The translations under genes were made by a program, and so were the position numbers. A stretch of DNA of 64,000 nt from Hyposmocoma kahamanoa (lineage: Eukaryota; Arthropoda; Insecta; Lepidoptera; Cosmopterigidae). Shown piece by piece: positions 23,682 through 35,400 of this stretch (its first letter is position 1; every line of letters starts with the position of its first letter). The DNA is taken from assembly GCF_003589595.1 (NCBI RefSeq), contig NW_020653713.1:905159-969158 (forward strand). Direction: 5' to 3'. Under the pieces are notes generated by a model, which ran no database searches, was not told the DNA's origin, and was given only the letters and a program-made list of their open reading frames with translations.

Positions 23682-24682
23682 TTAAAATCTGATTACATGC
23701 TTGGGAGCATGTAACCCGCAGCAATGCCTAATATAGGGGCAGTCATCCCTGTCCCCTATGACACGGAGAGCGGAGTTGGGGCTGGCCCGCACGCGGCGCA
23801 CCAGGGACGCACACCTCTTGCGCACAGTGGCGTCCATGCCGTCCACGCGCGCGTCGGCGAACATCCCTGATGCGCTACAGAAGCGGGGCAGCCCCATCAA
23901 CACCCGGAACGCATTATTGTATTGAGTCCGTAGGGCCCTGTAGGCCCGGTTCGTAAACTCTCGCCACAGACTACAGGTATAAAAGGAGGTACAGTACGCT
24001 CTAAAGAGCGTTACTTTTACCTCTCCCGAACACCTTGCGAATCTGCGTGCGATCATATTCGCCCTGACCGACAGAGCCCTACGTTCCCTTTCCATGTCCT
24101 TATTGTCATTGAGATCAGGCGTAAGTATATGCCCTAGATATTTAAATTGATTTACCCTCTGAAGGTCTATACCATTAAGTTTGATTTGAGGTAGCTCAGA
24201 GTTATACTTACGCCCGTTCCCAAATACCATGTATTGGCTTTTACGTGTATTATATTTAAGTCCGTGGTCTATCGCATACCCCTCACACACTTTTAATAAA
24301 TTACGCATACCGCAGATTGATGCACTCAGCAGCACCATATCATCCGCATAACTAATATTATTTAGGTACACTCTATCTATATGGCATCCGATACGCATGC
24401 TGCTGAGGGCCTCGATCAGTCCATTGACGTATACGTTAAATAAGCTAGGGGAGCTCAATCCGCCCTGCCTAACACCGCATTCGAGCTTATAAGGGTCCGA
24501 CATCCTTCCCGCCCATCCAACGTAGTTGATCTGATTTCCATACCAGTATTTAAAAATCTTGACTAATTCAGGTGGTAAATTTAGACTTTCCAATTTCTTC
24601 CATAGGATATCATAGGAAACCAGATCAAATGCCCCAGACAGGTCTAGGAAACAGGCAATAACTGGAGTTTTTCTGTCGACAT
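23682..24682 (-). mobile_element. Non-LTR retrotransposon reverse transcriptase, C-terminal two-thirds, cut by the gap
   Basis: An uninterrupted minus-strand frame of about 332 codons runs from the gap edge to a TAA at 23682. In order: the first catalytic block FLDLSGAFD; GVRQGGLSSPSLFNVYV (motif B); YADDMVLL (the catalytic YADD box); KYLGHIL; then a C-terminal region with TSFYTCSLW and LMGLPRFCSAS. No stop interrupts it, so the copy may be young. The clade is uncertain (CR1/L2/Daphne-like in feel). The N-terminal part lies in the gap; the open bases right of the gap are not recognisable as RT and should not be joined to it. A truncated relative lies at 53023-53457. Confidence 0.85.
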
Positions 24683-25082
24683 NNNNNNNNNNNNNNNNNN
24701 NNNNNNNNNNNNNNNNNNNNNNNNNNNNNNNNNNNNNNNNNNNNNNNNNNNNNNNNNNNNNNNNNNNNNNNNNNNNNNNNNNNNNNNNNNNNNNNNNNNN
24801 NNNNNNNNNNNNNNNNNNNNNNNNNNNNNNNNNNNNNNNNNNNNNNNNNNNNNNNNNNNNNNNNNNNNNNNNNNNNNNNNNNNNNNNNNNNNNNNNNNNN
24901 NNNNNNNNNNNNNNNNNNNNNNNNNNNNNNNNNNNNNNNNNNNNNNNNNNNNNNNNNNNNNNNNNNNNNNNNNNNNNNNNNNNNNNNNNNNNNNNNNNNN
25001 NNNNNNNNNNNNNNNNNNNNNNNNNNNNNNNNNNNNNNNNNNNNNNNNNNNNNNNNNNNNNNNNNNNNNNNNNNNNNNNNNN
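24683..25082. other. Assembly gap of exactly 400 Ns
   Basis: Bases 24683-25082 are all N. The true length and content are unknown. The gap falls inside a LINE, a typical cause of assembly breaks. Confidence 1.
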
Positions 25083-25199
25083 AGTTAAAAAAACTCCAAA
25101 CAGATAATCGTGGACGATGGACACCCTTTCAAACAAAAAAGAATTTTCAAAATAAGTCCACAATTGACGGAGAAACGGGACAACATATATTAAACGTAC

Positions 25200-25242
25200 T
25201 TAGAGTCGAAGGTATAACTTCCTCCTTTTTTTGAAATCGGTT
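25200..25242 (-). repeat. REP-D end fragment
   Basis: CTTCCTCCTTTTTTTGAAAT followed by CGGTTAAA is the reverse complement of the REP-D start. Confidence 0.5.
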
Positions 25243-25267
25243 AAAAATCTAATTTCTGAATGCCCTT

Positions 25268-25450
25268 TTTGTTGTTTTAGCCGTAGCGCCATCTATGATA
25301 TTTACAGTTAGAAACCTTTACAGCTACCAGTCCCGGATAAAGAAGTCGTTATTCATTGTATTTAATTTTTTATTGAATTGATATTCATTTATTTTTATGT
25401 GAAATGACTCCGCTAGTTTGTTATAATTATTAATACAAAGATCGAACAAG
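25268..25450 (-). repeat. SINE-C fragment without tRNA-like head
   Basis: Contains GCCGTAGCGCCATCTATGAT, CCTTTACAGCTACCAGTCCC and CGCTAGTTTGTTATAATTAT, ending AATACAAAGATCGAACAAG. Confidence 0.65.
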
Positions 25451-25640
25451 TTTTAATGTAGTTTAATGTGGTTCTTATTTTTTTTATGTTTTCCTTGTGA
25501 CAAAAGCACTTTTGACATATGATCATAAGTGGTTTAGTTTATGCCAAGGGTATAATATATTTCGAGTTTCAAAAATCACAACGTTCTCTTGTTACACAGT
25601 GTCTCAGTGTCTCAAAGACCTACAGCACGCATACATCATG

Positions 25641-26164
25641 CTTTTTAACAGACTTCCAAAGAAAGGAGGAGGTTCTCAATTTGACGGTAGTTTTTTTTGT
25701 ATGTGTGTTACGCGATAACTCTGCATTATACGCATAATACGGCATTTATGAACCGATTTTGACGATTCTTCTGTGTTGAAAAGTCAATCTCTTCCGTTAA
25801 CCGATTTGAATCAAACTTGGCAAATAGATGCAATTCCACGAACTTTTGAGGCCGGTTTTTTTAGTACTTTGTATTGAGATTGTATAATTATGTAGTAGTA
25901 AGAGCTGTAGCGTACTGGAAGAACGATTGCTTCTCATTAGAGATGTCGGTGGTTCGAATCCCTGTATTTACGAATCGCACGTTTGTTACGTGCATTTTTG
26001 TTAGTAGTTTTCAGTATTAGTTTAGTAATATTTTACGTGCTTGAGGAAAATATCGTAATGAAACTTGGATTTCATTACGATATGCAATACTTTTTTAATT
26101 TGTAATAATTGCCGTGTATTTACAATTGTTACAGCAATAACGAATTTCAGTCAACCTTTCTTCT
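25641..26164 (+). repeat. REP-D + SINE-T composite, second copy
   Basis: Shortened REP-D (25641-25865) followed by SINE-T with head at 25899-25970. The junction TTAGTACTTTGTATTGAGAT is shared with 13691-14434, so both units were duplicated together or inserted in the same order. Internal deletions distinguish this copy. Confidence 0.7.
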
Positions 26165-26514
26165 CCATTATAGAGAATATATATTAGGTTTCACTCTTAA
26201 CAAATAAATAAATGGAAAGAAAGATAAAAGAGGTCTTATACATAACAAGCATAAAATAAAGATTGATATCACAAAATTGAGATTCAAAATGGTCTCCTCT
26301 CAGCACTTGTCGGGTTGTACATACAAAATAATCAGACACTGATATTCTGTGGAGACCGACGAACGAAGTAAATATTTAAATTTAAATTACTTTATGATTT
26401 TTTTACGTAGTCCTGTTGTTTTGTGGTTTAGAAGTCATATTCCTACAATGACAGCAGGATACACAACAGGTGTGCTTGTGAGTGTGTATGATGAATAAGG
26501 TCCAAATTTTTTTT

Positions 26515-26707
26515 ATAATACTAAGCGACTGGACGAATAAGATGTATGCCTGATTGTAAGCGATACGCCTGTCCCTAACAGTTACAGTGCCACTCAGAGT
26601 TTAAAGTATCAGAAAGATCACAAAGACACCCTTACCCTTCGAAACCGGAACGCAGTAATTTTCACATTACGACGAACTCTTTCACAAGGTGCTCTACTGT
26701 CGCTAAT
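26515..26707 (-). repeat. REP-B copy with internal deletion
   Basis: Keeps ACGCCTGTCCCTAACAGTTA, CCCTTACCCTTCGAAACCGG and GACGAACTCTTTCACAAGGT. The middle is shortened. Confidence 0.7.
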
Positions 26708-27182
26708 TTTATCTATTTGTTGTACGCTAATTACTTTATGCCTGCCAGCTTATTATTATTTTTGACCAAAGATTACATTCGATTTATAAATGTCGTTCAC
26801 TCTTCCTCTAGAAATTTTATCTACACAACAGTACACAATAGAAAAGACTTAACTCTATTATTGAAATTATATAGCAGCGCATAAAATTTTATCTGTATTT
26901 CATTATAATATTTCGTGTTTGAGAGTTCAAAGCGATGGGCTGATAACAATTTACGCTCGACTGAACGTTTGTTCCGATTTCGAGAATGAGTTATTTGGTT
27001 AAGCTTTGCTTATTTTTATGACAGTTCGCTGGCGTTTGCAAGATAAATATTTCACTTTTGTTTCGACTGTCAATATTATATTTATGCAAATGTATTTTCT
27101 TATTTACGTTACATGATGCACATAGTGTCGTAGTGCGATTTTCATTTAAGTACTGTTTACATTGTTGTTCTGCGTGATTCCA

Positions 27183-27330
27183 TAATTTTCCACCTCGGTA
27201 ACCCAGCAGTTAGGGCTATGGCAGCCAGATGAGGAGGTCACAGGTTCGATATGTGATGGAACCAATTTTGGTAAACAACTTTTTTAAATTGGTTTAAGCC
27301 ATGTTTACGTGATTACTTAGTTTGAGGCCA
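27183..27330 (+). repeat. Possible tRNA-derived SINE
   Basis: CGGTAACCCAGCAGTTAGGG is A-box-like and CACAGGTTCGATATGTG is a decayed B box, at about tRNA spacing. No second copy was seen in the window. Confidence 0.35.
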
Positions 27331-27461
27331 AATTCCCTGACTACTAAGTGTGTACATCACATCTGGACATTTCTGTAGTAAAGTTTTACATGTACACACA
27401 CAATTAAAGAACAAATTCCTGGTAGCTGAGAGAAAGGTTATCAGGAAGATATTGGGACCAG

Positions 27462-27615
27462 TCCTGTACTGGTGAAATTACAGACATGGTATTGTCAACT
27501 TAATGTCTTAGAGTGACGGGCGCAGTGGCAGCTTGAAGTGGTACCGCAACTGTTATTAGGCGTGTCACTTACCACTAGACGCATGTCTTGTTCGTCCAGT
27601 CACTAGTATCATAAA
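27462..27615 (+). repeat. REP-B 3' part
   Basis: From TACTGGTGAAATTACAGACA through GTGACGGGCGCAGTGGCAGC to GTCTTGTTCGTCCAGTCACT. A short MITE-G-like scrap (CCGAAACGCTGGTTTCTTTG) lies 200 bases further on. Confidence 0.7.
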
Positions 27616-28137
27616 AATAGATTGAAGAGGGCACGGCAGTTGAAAAGTCCGCACTAATGCCGAATTGACTCATAGCCTGGACTATACAATAGGAGACGAT
27701 CGAAACATGAAGAGATTTAAGAACTAGTTCAGGATATGGTAACCTGTATTAACATTAGACGTAACTGTTTGATGATTTTGTTATCTCAGTCAGCCGTTAG
27801 AGATGTGGTGTGGAGTGTCCGAAACGCTGGTTTCTTTGAAAAATTAGTACATTGTAACTGGCAACGAGATTGCTTTATTTGAACTTGATGTAACTGTTGG
27901 TTAAATGACACGATTTCAGAGAGACAGTATAGATAAACAGAAACAGCATTTATGTTAATATTATTATAATGTTCAAATTAATTTAAATTTAGCAAACAAT
28001 GGAATAGGAAAGAATTTTCGAAGTCTATTATATATTTCGAGGTGCCGGAGAACGAAGGAAAATTAAGAGAGTGACTAATAAAGAGATACTTACTGGTTAG
28101 AGGGAAAGAGAATATAAGTAACCTGAAACTAAGTAAG

Positions 28138-28427
28138 TAGCACTAGAGCTCCTTGTGAAAGAGTTCGTCCAGGGTAGTGCTACCTTACCTATTTCTGCCG
28201 CCAAGCAGTAATTTGAAGCAGGTTTTGAAGGGTAAGGGTGCTAATGAAGTTACAGACACATGGGACTTGACAACTTATGTCTCAGGGTGACGGGCGCAGT
28301 GGCAGTGCCCCTCAGATCTTAAAATCTATGAATGGCACTCAAAGTGGATTGTGGCTAGGCGTGTCGCTGACCACCAGGCGCTTGACTTGTTCGTCTCGTC
28401 ACTTGTTTTTATAAAAAAAACACGCAA
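28138..28427 (+). repeat. REP-B copy, full length
   Basis: Good reference copy: AGCTCCTTGTGAAAGAGTTC near the start, CTTACCTATTTCTGCCGCCA, TGAGACATAAG counterpart, CCACCAGGCGCTTGACTTGT, end TTTTTATAAAAAAAACAC. Confidence 0.85.
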
Positions 28428-28564
28428 ATTAGATCCTAAAGAAAATATTTGAGTCGGCAGTGGACAGACAAGGATAAGTCCAGTTAATGGTCCTAGGTAT
28501 TGCAGGATCGAAGAGAGTGAGGTAATTTAATTTCCGAGGCTTTTTCTGTATTACCTATGTAGAC

Positions 28565-28870
28565 AGCAAATGGATAGCGGTCACCGTCGCCTATGAACGC
28601 CTGCAACACCAGGGGTGTCGCGAGTGCATTGCCAACCCCTTAGGGCCCTTCTCAAACCCCTTTTGAAGGACTCCATGCTGTATACCTGCGGGAAAACCCC
28701 GACAGGGAGTTCATTTCACAACTTAATTGTACGTGTGAGGAAGATCTTCTGAAACCGTTCAGTACGAGATCGGTTTGGTTCCAGAGTGTGAGGATGGATT
28801 CCCTGCCGGTGGCGAGAGGTGCGATTGTTAAATGCAGAGTGAGCGGAGCAAGTAGTATAATGTTTATTTC
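28565..28870 (-). mobile_element. LINE ORF2 C-terminal fragment
   Basis: The minus-strand frame reads IHPHTLEPNRSRTERFQK, then FLTRTIKL, a TGA in place of the conserved tryptophan, then NELPVGVFPQVYSMESFKRG. The family pattern is FLPRTxxLWNELPxxVFPxxYxMxxFKRG. A further RDTPGVAGVHRRR block precedes the stop. The fragment is 5' truncated and dead. The 101-codon frame in another phase over the same bases is a shadow. Confidence 0.7.
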
Positions 28871-29921
28871 ACAAAATGCTTCACCCGTGTCCAAAGGCAA
28901 CATAAATATAATATACATTTTTAACTTTACTTTTACAGTAGTTACAAAGAAAAACAAATTTTACGATTCTGATATATCTCTGAAAATCATCTATTCAATC
29001 CTACATAATTCCAATGACGTCATTGCGTGTAAGGTAAACTTTATTTTTCTGTATTACGAGGACGATTTTTCAAACTTGTTCTTTGTCAGTATTGCTTTAT
29101 TTTGTTCGCTCGATACACGTTCGCCGACGTGCAAATAGAAGATTGGCTCTTGAGAATTTTTGATAAGGGCTTTTAGCACGCTTTAGAGTTTGTTAGATAA
29201 GCACAGAGGATATAACATAGTGGGAGAAATGCTTTGCCTTGAATATAGAAACCTGCTAATCTTCGGTATAAAAAATACACCTTACTTTATATTACCGACC
29301 CGTGTTAAAAATTTACTACATTTTTTAGTACTCGCAAGCAAAGATCCTCCTTTTATCCTTCTTATAAAAATACAACATGGCTGGGCCGTTAGAAATAAAA
29401 TGTTTCGTTTCATGCATACCAAAGTGCTTTTAATTTTGCTTCTATTAAATGAGACATTAAATATAAGAACGAACTGCTTGTAGAGGTTGGTTCACCTCGG
29501 ATTTTATAATTATATGAACATACATAGTATAGTATTAAATAAAACGTAATTTGCTTGTGATGATTTATTTCTCCAGCCCGTATACGATGGAAAATGTGAA
29601 AATCATACAAAAACATTTCGCGCTTATTTGTATCATTTTTTCCCGCCAAAACCACCAAACACCACAGATGAATACGTGTAGTTTTGGCAGTATTGGCTAT
29701 GACCAACAATAATACTAAAAGATGATAACCGATGGCAGATTACAAACAAAGGCTATTGTAGCGTTACAGTCTATGGCATTAAGAAATAATAATTGGCAAC
29801 ACCGATATAAAAGTGAAACGTCATGTGCAATTCCGCAATTTTTAATTTCTCCACAATAATAAAAAAATGGCGGGTTTTTGTAGTTACAGTTTTGTCACAA
29901 ATTAATTTTTAGTTTAAATGT
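28871..29921. other. Unassigned AT-rich sequence
   Basis: Several frames of about 100 codons occur on both strands (28788-29138, 29190-29483, 29410-29709). None shows a domain, signal or splice context that I trust. Confidence 0.35.
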
Positions 29922-29932
29922 TATTACGTTTT

Positions 29933-30138
29933 AAAATGAAACTATTTTTTCGGATTTAAATCGCGTATTTTTGTTTTTTCAAACAAACCGACGTTTCGGG
30001 CCCTGCACAGGTCCCATGATCACGGTTGTAAAGGGCCCGAAACGTCGGTTTGTTTGAAAAAACAAATATACGCGATTTAAATCCGGAAAAATAGTTTCAT
30101 TTCCTATGTGTAACAATCGCGAAAACCTAAGAACTCGA
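29933..30138. repeat. MITE-G: foldback element with 70-base arms
   Basis: Arms 29935-30004 and 30032-30101 are reverse complements with only two mismatches, around a 27-base loop. A 37-base tail ending CCTAAGAACTCGA follows the right arm. An 11-base direct repeat TATTACGTTTT flanks it (29922-29932 and 30139-30149), a likely target duplication. It is non-coding. Decayed relatives lie near 15.96, 18.63 and 43.15 kb. Confidence 0.85.
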
Positions 30139-30149
30139 TATTACGTTTT

Positions 30150-30514
30150 GAGTTTCTTAATTTTTTATTACGAGATGGCTCTATAGCCAGTGCTTAACAA
30201 ATAAATTATAATAATAATTCTCAACAATAACAACATTTAATTGAATAAATTTATAATGAAAAGGTATAATAATTTCAAAAGTGTAGGTGTAACAAATACA
30301 TTTCAATTACCATTGGTACCATGCTCAAAAAACAAAATATATATCTATTCTAATATGTACCTTTGGTTTTTATGTTTAATTTGTACAGCAATTTAATCCG
30401 TAAGCGGCATAAAGTGGAATTTAGATGTTAAGTGTTAACTTTGACCTTATTGTACATATAGACATATTTTAACTTACAAATAAAGAATTTTATTACCTTT
30501 TTTTGTTACCAGGT
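30150..30514. other. Unassigned AT-rich sequence
   Basis: Nothing recognised. Confidence 0.4.
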
Positions 30515-30780
30515 AACGCGACAAAGAATGAGTCGTATGCCTAGTGGTCTATAACATAACGACACGCCTGTCCATAACAGTTGCAATGCCACCCAGAGCT
30601 TTTAATCGCAATGATCTAAAGGGCACTGCCACTGTGAAATTACAGGTACATATGCCTGTAATTTCACTAGCATCCTTGCTCTTCTAAAACCGGAACACCG
30701 TAATGCTCAGACTACTGCTTGGCGGCAGAAATAGGCAAGGTGGCAGTACCTACTTCCCTGGGCGAACTCTTTCACTAAGC
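30515..30780 (-). repeat. REP-B copy
   Basis: Reads ATGCCTAGTGGTCTATAACA, CGACACGCCTGTCCATAACA, CCTGTAATTTCACTAGCATC and GGCGAACTCTTTCACTAAGC. Confidence 0.8.
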
Positions 30781-31366
30781 TATACCCAATATATACAATA
30801 TAAAATTATACCCATTCCAGAGCTCCGGTTACACTAACAGCTTCTGAATCCATATCAAAGTTTATCGAACGATAAAATAATTAGTTCATTATAACTTTAT
30901 AATCGACGATATTAGCTCGTGAAATGAAAACTCCAATAAGTCAGCTACGAAGCCAGTTAATTAGAACTGGAAATTGTACTAGAGCTTAATTTTGGTATCA
31001 TATCGATTTAATAACATTGTTTAATTAGTGAAGGGACATTATTGAGTAAAGACAGTTATTAGAATATTTCAATGTTTGTACATAATAAATCAAAGACAAA
31101 AAACAGATATATTACAAGAAGAAGGACACGTGTGGGAGACGGACGGAACCCTGTGGTACATCGGCATTCACAGTCATGCTCATGAACCTAAAAACGCAGC
31201 TGCAGCAGCAGGCCGGCCAACCGGGTACTTAACTGAGCTGGCAAACCGTACCAAATGCTTTAACTTAAATTTCAATACAAGTAACGATGTAATTGTTTTT
31301 GTGTAAAAAAATAAGGGATGGCAGGTGGAGGCCGACTATTACGTAACATAGGAACACTGAAACCCG
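30781..31366. other. Unassigned sequence
   Basis: A 76-codon frame at 31076-31306 has an alanine run but no recognisable domain. Confidence 0.35.
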
Positions 31367-31715
31367 CAAGTAATCGGGCCGCGACTTTACGAACACCTAC
31401 CCACAAGTCTAAAAAGTGTTACAAATGACGAAGTGTTTTGTTCCCGACTGAAAGACCTTTTATTGGATAATGAATTCTACAGTGTAGAGGAATTTCTTTT
31501 AAAGAAATTGTAATTATATTTTTAATTTTGGAAGTTTGTATTTTGAAAATGTTAAATTTTTATTTGTATTTTAGTAGTTCATATTTTTCTTTATTTCTCT
31601 TTTAATTATTTTATTTTATATTAACAATAAAATTATTTTTTACATTAATGACGATCATGTTACCCCTTGACATTATATTTCAAAATGTGATAATATGAAA
31701 TAAATTATTCTATTC
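31367..31715 (+). mobile_element. LINE ORF2 C-terminus and 3' UTR
   Basis: The frame reads RLYEHLPTSLKSVTNDEVF, then SRLKDLLLDNEFYSVEEFLL and a stop at about 31509. This is the C-terminal pattern of jockey-like LINE proteins (NxLPxxIKxxxNxxxFKxxLKxxLL). The 3' UTR contains CCCCTTGACATTATATTTCA and ends ATAAATTATTCTATTCTATT. A related tail lies at 38290-38360. Confidence 0.65.
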
Positions 31716-32329
31716 TATTCCATGAATTGTTCCAAAATATATAAAAAAATATTCTTAATTGTATAAGTTGTAGAATATCTCAAATTGACATTTATGATTG
31801 AAATTCAACTTTATGACGCTTGCAATAGGAATGGGCCAAAGTTGTCGTTATATTTATATAAAGAAAGAAATGAGAATATGAATACATTGGAGTGTAGCGG
31901 AGTAGGAATATAAGAATTCCGTGATTTCACATTATAAAGTGTCCAGCTATATGTGCTCTTGACTGTGTTTAATGGAATACATTTTTGACTGCCTTTTCAA
32001 TAAGCGGCTTTATATAAAATATGACTGATTATAGTGCCACTTGCCCACGAAATAACGAGACTAGTGTGTGTAAATAACGAACAAGTGTACCTTGGGTTGT
32101 TGATGATGGTGAATACCTATTCAATGCCCGACCACCTTAGTGAGTCAACTCTGTGAGCGTTAAATCTTGAATTCAACTCACGGTGGTACCGACTTAAGAA
32201 ACGAACTTTTCAAAATTATTCCTATTTGGTGTTCTGGGTAATTTGGTTGCTTTGGTAAGTTTGAGGTCAGGTACCGGGTCTGTCTGACACATTATTATAC
32301 GTTATGTATCCGACGTAACATCGATTATG
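31716..32329. other. Intergenic sequence upstream of the microexon gene
   Basis: No repeat recognised. This is the longest repeat-free stretch directly upstream of exon 1. Confidence 0.4.
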
Positions 32330-32373
32330 TATCGATAACTTTATAAAGTTAGTGCTGTCCATCTCTATCGATA
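32330..32373 (+). promoter_or_regulatory. Candidate core promoter: TATA-like element between two TATCGATA motifs
   Basis: TTATAAAG at 32341-32348 is flanked by perfect TATCGATA at 32330-32337 and 32366-32373. TATCGATA is the Drosophila DRE/DREF core; its use here is inferred. The ATG of exon 1 is 86 bases downstream of the second motif. No clear initiator was identified. Confidence 0.4.
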
Positions 32374-32458
32374 ATTGTTACGCTTTAAAGAACCCAGCTT
32401 GAAGTAACAATTTCATTCCTAATTGGAGCAATTTTCTCCGGCTGGTTGCAGTTTAAAA

Positions 32459-32488
32459 ATGATTTCCTTCTCGACTGTTGGTTTCGTG
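32459..32488 (+). CDS. Exon 1 of the microexon gene (start, signal peptide n-region)
   Basis: Ten codons, MISFSTVGFV, then the strong donor GTGAGT. The ATG is preceded by GTTTAAAA. The first in-frame ATG was chosen because it gives a complete signal peptide with exon 2. Ends in phase 0. Confidence 0.65.
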
Positions 32489-35400
32489 GTGAGTTACACT
32501 CTACAATTGCTATTTAAATTATTTCAAGTTATTTCATTATCGTTTTTATTTTTCCGGTTAATAATAAAGACTTAATTGCTATTTAAATTATTTCAAGTTA
32601 TTTCATTATCGTTTTTATTTTTCCGGTTAATAATAAAGACTTATCTGACATTTTAGCTTGTCGATCTTCTTTTTAAACATTAGCCAGAGGATGGAGACAA
32701 CTCTATATATCTTTTTTATTTTATTGGATAAGGTACAGCAACGGATTACACATCAGAATATATATCAACAAAAACTATCCTACATATAGGAATATAAACC
32801 TGCAATCCAATTAAAACTATACAACACTTTAGTATAAACTGTGACATTAATGCCTTGAAGAAATTAATTAAATATACTTAACAAATAAAAACAATGCAAC
32901 GGAATGAAGTTGGTGGATTGGAATTTAGGAATATTTTAAAAGTGTCATTACTATCATTATATAGATCATGGTTAGAACAGATATCATTGTAATAATTATG
33001 TACACATTCTGGACATCGGGTTCTTACTCGAAACATTGTTGACAGAATGTGGAATACAAAAGAGTTGCATTACATTACATATAATTAATAATAAATAATG
33101 TGAAGAATAAATGACGTACAGACTCATAGCGTCGCACTCTAGGGAAGCCCTGTCTTACAGGTGCCATGGACACTCACATAGACAACCATAAATTACACCC
33201 AAACTCATGAGAGAAAAAAATATACGAACAAATATTTCTCCCGGCCCGGGAATCGAACCTGGGACCCCTGCGTGGCAGTCCGGCATGGTAACCGTTCGGC
33301 CACGGAGGCAGTTATATATCATCTGTAATAAGTTAACGCCTGCAATCTATTTTTGTTTTTACTCAGACTGTGTGTGTATGTGAGTGTGTAGGTGTGTGTG
33401 GGTATGTTAATAATATTTTTCGTTTATTCTAAACCATTACGGGCCATGGCGCATATCGGTGAAGGCAATGTTTGTTAGCCTTCTATAGAGTCCAAAACCA
33501 TATTTTGACTAGTGTATTTATTCATATTTTCTTTTTCTTGATTTTATACCCAGTTTCATCGCATGTAACTACTTATACTTAACATCTGTTTAAAAAATCG
33601 AGTACTATTAAAAATTTTGTTCAGATCCTCGTATTAGTTGCAAATGGCCTGAAAGCAAGGCAAGAGTTCGACAAAATCGGTAAGAATTTGAATATTATAG
33701 TCATTGTTTCCACTAATCTGTGACTTATGTTACGTACAGCGAGTCCGAGAAATATCTGTTTTCACCGGTCAGGTAACCTTTTATTGTAGAGCACTGCTGT
33801 ACGCATAAACATTTGGCTTACAAAGTGGCACTACACTACAAAGGAAATGTAAAAAAACCGTAATGAAGTATTTTATGAGGCGTTACCTGGTCACTTATTA
33901 TAAAATTATTAGCAAGTGCTACTTGGACACCTTTCTGCTAAGTTAAAGACTCCAGAGAGTCCAGGGAAGTATTGTCAGTAATGTGAGCATTACTGCGTTC
34001 CGGTTTTGAAGGGTAAAAATGCTGGTGTACGTAATCACAAGCACCTGGGATTTGCCAACGTGTGTTTCAGGGTGACGGGCGCAGTGGCAGTGGCTCTTAA
34101 GATCGTATTCTAGAACTCTACTCAATGCTCAAGTCAGGATTTGAGTATGGTTTAAAGCACTCGAAATCATACTCAAGTCCCTGCCATTAGGATCGTATTT
34201 CCAGTGCTTGTGTTTCCATTGCAATCCTGACTTGAGCATTGAGTAGAGTTCTAGAATACGACCCTTAGATCTTTGCGATTTAAAGCTTTGAGAGACACTG
34301 GAACTGCTATGGACAGGCGTGTCGCTTGCTACCAGGCTCTACTTGTTCGTCCTGTCAATTTGGTGTTATTAAAAAGTTATGGTGTTGTTTGTCGTATAAA
34401 AAAGGAAGGCTTCATATGTGACCAAGTACATTTATACATAGCGTAATTTTCTGACATAGTTATTTGTTGTACTCTAATTTCTTAAATTCAAATATGATTT
34501 TATTTCAGAAAAATTGATTTCAAGTTTACCCAAATCGGATGAGAGTGATGAAGATATGACTCCTGGTAATAAATTAATACATGCATGGAATACATTAATA
34601 AGGATTCCAAGAAATTTTGTTCATAATATAAATTCATAGGTTATTTCTTTAAGTTCTTAATCAGATTAAGAACTGGGACTCTTGTCTACAGTCTACAATA
34701 ATTCGGATTAAAGTCAAAGTTAAATAATTATTTATTCCATAGGTAAAATTATTACACCTGAAAACGTAATTTTTTAAGCTGCTGCTCGTTCACTGCGCTG
34801 ACCTCTCTGAGAAGAACAAGCAAGAAACTTTAGGGATTGCTCTTTTCAAATAAACTCGAAAGGCTATGGAAAACACTTTGAATCGTAATTGTGTGTAATC
34901 TAGGCTCATATTGTCTTTCCATCTTTATTTAACACATACTCTTCAATTTCGTAATATTATGATTTTTCAATTAACTTTAGTTTAACGAAAACGTGATACC
35001 ATGAGTTTGGACTTAATTGTAAGGTTATATACATTATGGATATCTTCTTTCTTAATGAAGTTATGAATATTTTTACGGGCATAGAAAATATTTGATTAAA
35101 TGTACTGTGCTGCCACAGTCATGATACCAGTCTTCTTAAACTTTTATCTGAGAGAAGCCCGAGAACCTAAACGGTACACAGAACGAATCGGTCGCTTTTG
35201 CAACACAAATATGGTTTATATAATTATCTGCCGCCTTACCTACATGAGAATCCCGTATATACGTTATACTATGGAAGTAACTAAAATAAACTAATCTAGC
35301 AGTAGCAACATCGGTAAGCTCACGTATTCTACGGACTGCGTATGCAGCAGAGGTTAATCTGCTGGCTAAAGAAGGTATATGTGGGAACCATAGAAGTCAA

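Noticed and set aside
24683..25163. Extension of the LINE frame through the gap to 25163
   Set aside because: The gap length is a placeholder and the residues to its right (MWTYFENSF) show no RT or endonuclease similarity.
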